Shown here: piece by piece, positions 6,093 to 8,966 of the stretch
Position numbering within the stretch: the stretch's first letter is position 1
Layout: each line of letters starts with the position of its first letter
Source: Firmicutes bacterium UBA6418
Lineage (GTDB): Bacteria > Bacillota > Clostridia > Peptostreptococcales > Anaerovoracaceae
DNA: 8,966 nucleotides
Reading direction: 5' to 3'
Assembly (NCBI GenBank): GCA_002439735.1
Contig: DJPG01000117.1
Location: 333-9,298, forward strand
Made by a program: the position numbers and the translations under genes
Notes under the pieces: generated by a model
Databases searched by the model: none
The model's input: only the letters and a program-made list of their open reading frames with translations
What the model was told of the DNA's origin: nothing

Positions 6093-7346
6093 CTATTCAT
6101 CTTTCGGCAGATCAGTCACAACCATGTTGATTTCCAGCGCCTTGCGGCTGTCTGCCTTTGTCACTTTTACTTCAAAACGCTTGTAGTCGGCTTCGTAGAC
6201 AAAGCTGTCCCCCACACTCGGAAGCTTATCAAGCTGAAGCACAACCCAACCATTGACGGTTGTCGCGTCAATATCTTCTTCTACATCAAAGTAGTCGAAC
6301 ATCTTGTCCAGATTCGTGCTGCAAAGCACGCGGTAGGAGCCGTCCTGCTGCTGCACAATGTCCTGCAGCTGCACCGCGTCGTGCTCGTCATAGATCTCGC
6401 CGACCAGTTCCTCTATGATGTCCTCCATGGTCACCAGACCCGAGGTGCCGCCATACTCATCCACAATGATCGCAATGTGGGTCTTGCCCATTTGCAGCCT
6501 CTTCAGCAGCTGCGGGATCTTCATGGAGCCAGCCACAAAGATGACCGGCTTGACATAGGAAGAAATCGGCGTATCCGTTCCTTTAATAAAATTATGGAAA
6601 TCTTTCTGGTTCAGCACGCCGACAATATGATCGAGGTCATCCTCATAAACCGGAAGCCTGGAGAATCCGGTGCTTAAGAAAAGCTCCGCGATCTCGTCTT
6701 TGCTGTCGTCGATCTCCACAGCCTTAATATCCACACGGGGCGTCAGCACATCCCATGCCTCCAGATCATTGAATTCGATCGCATTCTGGATCAGCTCACT
6801 CTGCTGTCCGTCAATGCCGCCCTCGGTTTCCGCCTCCTCAACCAGCGTCAAAAGCTCATCCTCGGTGATCGGCTTGGTATCGCCGGTGCGGAAGAGCAAG
6901 GCCAACAGCTTCTTCCAACCGCTGAAGATCCAGTTGATCGGTAACAGAATGATCATGAAGAATTTGAGAAGCGGCGCGGAAAACATGGCGAATCCCTCCG
7001 GATTTTCCTTTGCCAGACTCTTTGGCGAGATCTCTCCGAAGATCAGTACCACGACCGTTGTCGCGATCGTGGACACCGTTGCGCCGTAAACCGGATAAAG
7101 CTGCAGGCACAGTACCGTCGCCAGCGATGTCAGCGCGATGTTGACAATGTTGTTTCCTACCAGCAGCGTGGACAGCACGGTATCAAATTTTTCGGAAAGC
7201 TCAAACACATCGCGTGCTCTCTTGTCTCCGTCATTTGCCAAGTTTTTGATCCGGATGCGGTTTACCGATGTAAAGGCTGTTTCCGTTGCCGAAAAATAGC
7301 CGGAGAAAGCAAGCAGTACCACAATCCAGATGATTTTCGTTATCAT
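6093..7346 (-). CDS. CNNM/CorC (HlyC)-family membrane protein with CBS pair
   Basis: This 417-residue protein has the full family layout. A DUF21/CNNM membrane domain (about 1-150) has hydrophobic helices near 3-20, 56-80, 88-104 and 128-143 and carries SATETAF (19-25) and GEISPK (104-109). Two CBS modules follow (about 203-257 and 262-320, the latter with VDEYGGTSGLVT at 295-306), then a CorC/HlyC C-terminal domain (about 333-413). Members are linked to Mg2+ or other divalent-cation export and homeostasis, with the CBS pair sensing nucleotide or Mg2+; the old name hemolysin is misleading. ATG 7346 is chosen because the protein then begins directly at the first membrane helix and GGAAG lies about 10 nt upstream; an in-frame TTG at 7376 lacks such support. 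It is the first gene of a probable operon with secA. Confidence 0.93.
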   Translation of the reverse strand: MITKIIWIVVLLAFSGYFSATETAFTSVNRIRIKNLANDGDKRARDVFELSEKFDTVLSTLLVGNNIVNIALTSLATVLCLQLYPVYGATVSTIATTVVVLIFGEISPKSLAKENPEGFAMFSAPLLKFFMIILLPINWIFSGWKKLLALLFRTGDTKPITEDELLTLVEEAETEGGIDGQQSELIQNAIEFNDLEAWDVLTPRVDIKAVEIDDSKDEIAELFLSTGFSRLPVYEDDLDHIVGVLNQKDFHNFIKGTDTPISSYVKPVIFVAGSMKIPQLLKRLQMGKTHIAIIVDEYGGTSGLVTMEDIIEELVGEIYDEHDAVQLQDIVQQQDGSYRVLCSTNLDKMFDYFDVEEDIDATTVNGWVVLQLDKLPSVGDSFVYEADYKRFEVKVTKADSRKALEINMVVTDLPKDE

Positions 7347-7410
7347 AATTTTGTATCTTCCTTTCGCACACGACAAGTCGTCGTCCTACCCAGATTCTCA
7401 TACAGTAATT

Positions 7411-7419
7411 ATCTTACCA
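7411..7419 (-). promoter_or_regulatory. Likely extended -10 promoter of the CNNM-secA operon
   Basis: On the minus strand the bases read TGGTAAGAT, a TGn extended -10 with TAAGAT (4 of 6), about 65 bp upstream of the CNNM start codon. No good -35 is seen; extended -10 promoters tolerate that. It predicts a leader of about 58 nt. Confidence 0.45.
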
Positions 7420-7513
7420 CAGATTTCGCCGAAATTAAAGTGAAAAGCTTGTGAATTGCGTGCTTTAGCGGGTTCTTTTTCCCTGCGCTTTCGACAAATT
7501 TCGCGCGTGTCCG

Positions 7514-7546
7514 TTTGTCACCTTGTATAGTTTTGTCGGTTGACAA
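7514..7546. promoter_or_regulatory. Candidate BirA operator (biotin repressor box)
   Basis: The right half GGTTGACAA (7538-7546) differs by one base from the Firmicutes BirA half-site GGTTAACAA. Fifteen bp to its left lies TTTGTCACC (7514-7522), a poorer half that matches the complement if one A is missing. The spacing fits the known BirA box, and the right half contains the -35 of the birA promoter. Autorepression of birA-bioY is therefore likely, though the left half is weak. Confidence 0.55.
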
Positions 7547-7568
7547 TGAATTTCGGATGGTGTATACT
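7540..7568 (+). promoter_or_regulatory. Sigma-A promoter of birA-bioY
   Basis: A perfect TTGACA (7540-7545) and TATACT (7563-7568, 5 of 6) are separated by exactly 17 bp. This is the best promoter in the window. The start would fall near 7575, giving a short leader of about 29 nt before the birA ATG. Confidence 0.88.
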
Positions 7569-7603
7569 CATTTTGTCGAACTTTGTACGAAAGGAGTTTC
7601 TCC

Positions 7604-8614
7604 ATGTCAACCAAAACCGAACTGCTTGCCCTGCTCGGTCAGCAGGAAGGACGTTACGCGTCCGGCCAGGAGCTTGCCAACGCACTCGGTGTGTCGCGGA
7701 ACGCGATCTGGAAAGCGGTCAAGTCTCTGCAGGAGCAGGGCTATCCGATCGAAAGCCTTCCCAGCACCGGCTACCGCTTGAAGCAGAAAGCCGATATTCT
7801 CACTAAAGAAGCCATTCAGGAGTCCCTTTGCCAGCCGATGAAACTGCATCTGCTGGACAAGGTGGATTCCACCAACAACTATGCCAAGAGGCTGCAGGAT
7901 CTTTCTCTCCCGCAGCTGATCGTTTCCGAAGAACAGACGGCCGGCCGTGGTCGGCTGGGACGGAATTTCTATTCCCCAGCAGGAAAGGGCATCTATATGA
8001 CACTTGCGTTTCGCCCGCAGCTGGCTCTCGATCAGGCCATGCTGGTCACCACGATGACCGCCGTCGCGGTCTGCCGGGCATTTGAAGCAACCACCGGCCT
8101 GCATCCGAAGATCAAATGGGTCAACGATATTTACCTGAACGAAAAAAAGGTCTGCGGCATTCTGACAGAAGCGGAGACGAATTTTGAAACCGGCCAGATC
8201 CAGAAGATAATCGTCGGCATCGGGATCAACTGCTTTGAAGACGACGCGATGCCGGAGGAGATCCGGGAAGTCGCGACATTTATCGATCAGCCGCAGAAGG
8301 CGTTTGAGCGCAGCGCCCTGATCGCCGCGATCGCAAACGAGTTCTTTGCGATGCTCGCGGATTTTGACCGAACCCGGATCATCCGCGACTACCGCGCGCG
8401 TTCTTTCCTTTTAGGCGAGCAGATCCTGATCTTTAATCCGGCGATCGCCCGCGCCATCGGCAGACCCGAAAACCGGCTGTCCGAAGGCATCCGCGCACGC
8501 GCGATCGATATCGACGAAAACGGCGGCCTGGTCGTGGAATATCTTGAGGGCCGCAAATCCAGACAGATGGAAACACTCACAACAGGCGAGGTATCCATCC
8601 GAAAAATCTACTAA
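7604..8614 (+). CDS. birA: Bifunctional biotin-[acetyl-CoA-carboxylase] ligase / biotin operon repressor
   Basis: This 336-residue protein is a group II biotin ligase. It makes biotinyl-5'-AMP and transfers biotin to a carboxylase lysine, and the adenylate-bound dimer can bind DNA. An N-terminal winged helix (about 5-60, with GQELANALGVSRNAIWKAV) is present. The catalytic domain carries DSTN (88-91), the adenylate loop GRGRLGR (114-120), KWVND (171-175) and KVCGILTE (182-189). The C-terminal SH3-like domain (271-336, ending TTGEVSIRKIY) seems to hold an insertion of a dozen or more residues (about 278-296). ATG 7604 is chosen for AAAGGAG (7590-7596) 7 nt upstream; an in-frame TTG at 7583 lies before that site. 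It shares a transcript with bioY, 17 bp downstream. A candidate BirA box overlaps its promoter. Confidence 0.97.
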   Translation: MSTKTELLALLGQQEGRYASGQELANALGVSRNAIWKAVKSLQEQGYPIESLPSTGYRLKQKADILTKEAIQESLCQPMKLHLLDKVDSTNNYAKRLQDLSLPQLIVSEEQTAGRGRLGRNFYSPAGKGIYMTLAFRPQLALDQAMLVTTMTAVAVCRAFEATTGLHPKIKWVNDIYLNEKKVCGILTEAETNFETGQIQKIIVGIGINCFEDDAMPEEIREVATFIDQPQKAFERSALIAAIANEFFAMLADFDRTRIIRDYRARSFLLGEQILIFNPAIARAIGRPENRLSEGIRARAIDIDENGGLVVEYLEGRKSRQMETLTTGEVSIRKIY

Positions 8615-8631
8615 TCAACGAGGCAAAAAAA

Positions 8632-8966
8632 ATGAACAAAAAAAAGAATGTAACAACCGTACATCCGAATCTGCCGCTCTCCGACAGTGCTTCCGCAAGC
8701 ACCGCAGAACCCGCAAAAAAAAGAACCGGCGACATCTATCCGCTCGTTTTATGCGGAGTTTTCGCCGCGGTCATGGTCATCTGCTCACAGATCGCCATTC
8801 CGCTTCCGTCCGGCGTTCCGATCAATCTGGCCATACTCGGCGTCCTGCTGTCCGCTGGCTGCCTGGGTGTCCGGTACGGCATGATCACACAGATCATCTA
8901 TATTCTGCTTGGCTGTGTCGGCATCCCCGTCTTCGCGGGATTTTCCGGCGGTCTGCATGTGATCGC
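8632..8966 (+). CDS. bioY: Biotin transporter BioY (S component), N-terminal part, runs off the right edge
   Basis: The first 111 codons are present. A polar, basic N-terminal stretch of about 33 residues (MNKKKNVTTV..., ending AKKRTG) precedes the first membrane helix (about 36-56). The BioY signature follows: IPLPSGVPINLA (56-67), then a helix with ILGVLLSAGCLG, a loop VRYG, a third helix (IIYILLGCVG) and IPVFAGFSGGLHV. The final helices and the biotin-binding C-terminal part lie outside. BioY is the substrate-binding membrane unit of ECF-type biotin importers, sometimes working alone. The ATG has GAGG (8620-8623) at 8-nt spacing and starts 17 bp after birA, so the two are surely co-transcribed and share the BirA-controlled promoter. 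In place of the common TLQ after VPF this copy has NLA. Confidence 0.95.
   Translation, partial: MNKKKNVTTVHPNLPLSDSASASTAEPAKKRTGDIYPLVLCGVFAAVMVICSQIAIPLPSGVPINLAILGVLLSAGCLGVRYGMITQIIYILLGCVGIPVFAGFSGGLHVI

Noticed and set aside
5067..6677. A 536-codon open frame on the plus strand across secA and the CNNM gene
   Set aside because: It lies antisense to two well-identified proteins, resembles no family, and has no ribosome site. It is a shadow of the codon bias of the real genes.
1..8966. A new defence, mobile or biosynthetic system
   Set aside because: Every sizeable gene belongs to a known housekeeping or wall-related family. No integrase, transposase, repeat array, toxin-antitoxin pair or reverse transcriptase was seen; the novelty, if any, is regulatory.

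Overview
The window looks like a chromosomal segment of a Gram-positive, clostridial-type Firmicute (my inference). It has a near-even base composition and strong Shine-Dalgarno sites. It carries a BlaI/M56 sensor pair, an S11 penicillin-binding carboxypeptidase, a SecA with the NBD2 insertion common in Clostridia, and a helix-turn-helix BirA followed directly by BioY. I see no tRNA, rRNA, CRISPR array, insertion sequence or phage gene. Most of the content is housekeeping, and the less expected material lies in the control regions.

Layout, left to right. Positions 1-550 (minus strand) hold the start of an M56/BlaR1-like membrane sensor, cut by the window edge, preceded by its BlaI-family repressor. 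A strong palindromic operator sits inside the repressor's own promoter, with a second, partial copy next to it. Positions 581-631 hold a perfect 19-bp stem whose T-run faces the plus strand, although both flanking genes are on the minus strand. Positions 639-1790 (minus) encode a membrane-anchored D-Ala-D-Ala carboxypeptidase. Positions 1791-2188 are a divergent intergenic region of about 400 bp. Positions 2189-3121 (plus) encode an S66 LD-carboxypeptidase. Positions 3211-3266 hold a long hairpin between the convergent LD-carboxypeptidase gene and secA. Positions 3282-7346 (minus) are a two-gene unit, a CNNM/CorC-type membrane protein followed by secA, 18 bp apart. Positions 7347-7603 are a second divergent control region with a near-consensus sigma-A promoter and a likely BirA operator. 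Positions 7604-8966 (plus) are birA and the start of bioY, 17 bp apart.

How the genes fit together. The left third is a cell-wall module: a beta-lactam or wall-stress-type sensor/repressor pair, a DD-carboxypeptidase that removes D-Ala5, and an LD-carboxypeptidase that can remove the following D-Ala4. The middle is protein export (SecA) with a probable Mg2+/divalent-cation-related membrane protein. The right end is a compact biotin circuit: BirA attaches biotin to carboxylases and probably represses its own operon, which also encodes the BioY importer.
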